Position numbers and translations under genes: made by a program. The notes under the pieces were generated by a model. That model saw only the letters and a program-made list of their open reading frames with translations. It searched no databases and had not been told where the DNA came from. DNA of 64,000 bases from CAMDMI01 sp044379485. Its GTDB lineage: Bacteria > Bacteroidota > Bacteroidia > Cytophagales > Flexibacteraceae. Location of the stretch: NCBI GenBank assembly GCA_044379485.1, contig JBIPOE010000004.1:1-64000 (forward strand). The letters run 5' to 3'. Positions 62,710 to 64,000 of this stretch are shown in pieces. The stretch's first letter is position 1, and each line of letters opens with the position of its first letter.

Positions 62710-63279
62710 GTGGCTGAATTAAAGTGGTATGTATTAAGAGCTGTAGCTGGACAAGAAAAAAAGGTGAAGAATTATATCGATACCGAAGTTGTTCGCCAAA
62801 AGCTTGAACATGTAGTAACTCAAGTTCTTATTCCATCTGAAAAAGTGATGGAGTTAAGAAATGGAAAAAAGGTAATTCGCGAGAAGAATTTTTTCCCAGG
62901 TTATATTATGGTCAATGCTGATCTTAATAATGGGGAAGCATTCCATACCATAAAAAGTGTTCCAGGAGTAATTGGATTCCTTGGATCAAACAGAAGTTCT
63001 ATTGAAAAGACACCAGTAGCACTACGCGAAAGTGAGATTAATAGAATTTTAGGTAGAGTTGATGATTCTCAGGAAGATATGATGAGGTTTGAAACCACAT
63101 TTATCAAAGGAGAGGTAGTTAAAGTTATTGATGGACCATTCAACACCTTTACAGGAACTGTTGAAGAGGTTTTTGATGAAAAGAGAAAATTAAATGTGAT
63201 GGTTAAGATATTTGGACGAAATACTCCACTTGAACTTAACTACACACAAGTGGAAAAGTTACAAACAGTTAAAAATTAG
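62710..63279 (+). CDS. nusG: Transcription termination/antitermination factor NusG
   Basis: A 189-residue protein starting at GTG 62710 (AELKWYVLRAVAGQEKKV), with the NGN domain (FFPGYIMVNADLNNGEAFH, VPGVIGFLG) and a C-terminal KOW domain (GEVVKVIDGPFNTFTGTVEEV). It binds RNA polymerase and links it to ribosomes or Rho. It starts 12 bp after secE. Confidence 0.96.
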   Translation: MAELKWYVLRAVAGQEKKVKNYIDTEVVRQKLEHVVTQVLIPSEKVMELRNGKKVIREKNFFPGYIMVNADLNNGEAFHTIKSVPGVIGFLGSNRSSIEKTPVALRESEINRILGRVDDSQEDMMRFETTFIKGEVVKVIDGPFNTFTGTVEEVFDEKRKLNVMVKIFGRNTPLELNYTQVEKLQTVKN

Positions 63280-63281
63280 CA

Positions 63282-63725
63282 ATGGCTAAAGAAATAAGTA
63301 CCTACGTAAAGCTCCAGATTAAGGGAGGCGCCGCGAATCCATCGCCGCCGATTGGACCTGCCCTCGGTTCGAAGGGTGTGAACATCATGGAGTTTTGTAA
63401 ACAGTTCAACGCAAGAACCCAGGATAAAGCTGGTGTTGTTGTTCCAGTTGTAATCACTGTTTATACGGACAAGTCTTTCGACTTTGTCCTCAAAACTTCA
63501 CCGGCAGCGGTGCTTCTTCTTGACGCGGTAAAACAAAAGTCCGGTTCGGCAGAACCTAACCGGAAAAAGATTGGCTCTGTAACCTGGGATCAGGTTAGGA
63601 CGATTGCGGAAATTAAAATGCCTGATTTAAATGCATTTGAAGTTGAACCAGCAATGCGAATTATCGCAGGAACTGCGAAAAACATGGGAATAATTGTAAC
63701 TGGTAAATCTCCCTGGGAAAACTAA
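63282..63725 (+). CDS. rplK: 50S ribosomal protein L11
   Basis: A 147-residue protein with the conserved start STYVKLQIKGGAANPSPPIG PALGSKGVNIMEFCKQFNA and end AMRIIAGTAKNMGIIV. It binds 23S rRNA at the GTPase centre. It starts 2 bp after nusG. Confidence 0.97.
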   Translation: MAKEISTYVKLQIKGGAANPSPPIGPALGSKGVNIMEFCKQFNARTQDKAGVVVPVVITVYTDKSFDFVLKTSPAAVLLLDAVKQKSGSAEPNRKKIGSVTWDQVRTIAEIKMPDLNAFEVEPAMRIIAGTAKNMGIIVTGKSPWEN

Positions 63726-63727
63726 TT

Positions 63728-64000
63728 ATGGCAAAGCTTACAAAAAATCAAAAAAAGGCAATGGCTCTTGTTGATATCAATAAAGAGTATTCCCTGGAGG
63801 AAGCTGCGAACCTTCTTAAGAAGGCCACATTTACAAAATTTGATTCGTCAGTAGATGTAGATGTTCGGTTAGGAGTTGACCCAAGAAAGGCAGATCAGAT
63901 GGTAAGAGGTGTTGCGGCGCTTCCTCATGGGATCGGAAAAACTGTTAAGGTTTTGGTATTGTGTACTCCAGACAAGGAAGCTGAGGCTCGCGAAGCCGGA
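63728..64000 (+). CDS. rplA: 50S ribosomal protein L1, cut by the window end
   Basis: Starts at ATG 63728 just after rplK. The visible 91 residues (MAKLTKNQKKAMALVDINKE, FDSSVDVDVRLGVDPRKADQ, VRGVAALPHGIGKTVKVLVL) are the N-terminal part of L1. The gene continues beyond the window. Confidence 0.96.
   Translation, partial: MAKLTKNQKKAMALVDINKEYSLEEAANLLKKATFTKFDSSVDVDVRLGVDPRKADQMVRGVAALPHGIGKTVKVLVLCTPDKEAEAREAG

Overview
The window looks like a chromosome segment of a gliding-type Bacteroidota, most likely a Cytophagales relative. Signs of this are a gldK-gldL-gldM-gldN type IX secretion operon preceded by a PorP/SprF-like gene and by the DUF4271-uroporphyrinogen-III-synthase pair, Bacteroidota-style TAnnTTTG -7 promoter boxes in front of tRNA, gldK and glmS genes, and the order tRNA(Tyr,Gly,Thr)-tuf-tRNA(Trp)-secE-nusG-rplK-rplA. 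Base composition is AT-rich except in two places, the reverse transcriptase gene and a long non-coding block. No species is claimed.

Left part, 0.5-32 kb: a defence and accessory island. (1) 561-13666 is an extended type III restriction-modification locus: SNF2-type helicase, small ORF, zinc-hook AAA ATPase, DUF262-HNH protein, Mod methyltransferase, KilA-N protein and Res helicase-nuclease. (2) 13.7-19.7 kb is a worn stretch. It holds an aspartic-protease/TPR protein, a frameshifted remnant of an MIT_C-like domain, a gene cut in two by an intact IS1634-type insertion sequence flanked by a 77-bp target duplication, and a TIGR04255-like gene. (3) 19.9-31.8 kb carries a WYL regulator facing a RecD-like helicase, with paired operator-like repeats between them, followed by a retron. 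The retron has a recognisable msr-msd-like RNA locus with a perfect 12-bp a1/a2 inverted repeat and a reverse transcriptase with the retron hallmarks NAxxH, YADD and VTG plus an unusual ~450-residue C-terminal extension. Directly downstream on the same strand are five tightly packed genes: a protein of unknown fold, a protein with a complete receiver domain behind a degenerate one, two small proteins, and a 1036-residue protein with a cold-shock domain, a HARP-like motif and many zinc knuckles. This combination of retron, receiver and cold-shock/zinc proteins is the best candidate in the window for an undescribed system.

31.8-33.5 kb has no convincing gene. It is C-rich on the + strand and folds into several strong hairpins, including a 101-bp imperfect palindrome and a 130-bp nested dyad. 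It is a candidate for a large structured RNA or a mobile-element end. A short-repeat region, a nuclease gene and tRNA-Lys follow and mark the border to the core chromosome.

Right part, 35-64 kb: ordinary core genes. They are a TPR/SH3-like protein, an SF1 helicase, glmS, an outer-membrane barrel protein, an aldo/keto reductase, an AddA-like helicase-nuclease, glutathione peroxidase, a YtxH protein, a LolA-like protein, ftsK, an Omp85-like protein, a WecA/MraY-type transferase, the gliding/T9SS cluster, pyrR-pyrB, and the translation/transcription cluster cut by the window end inside rplA.
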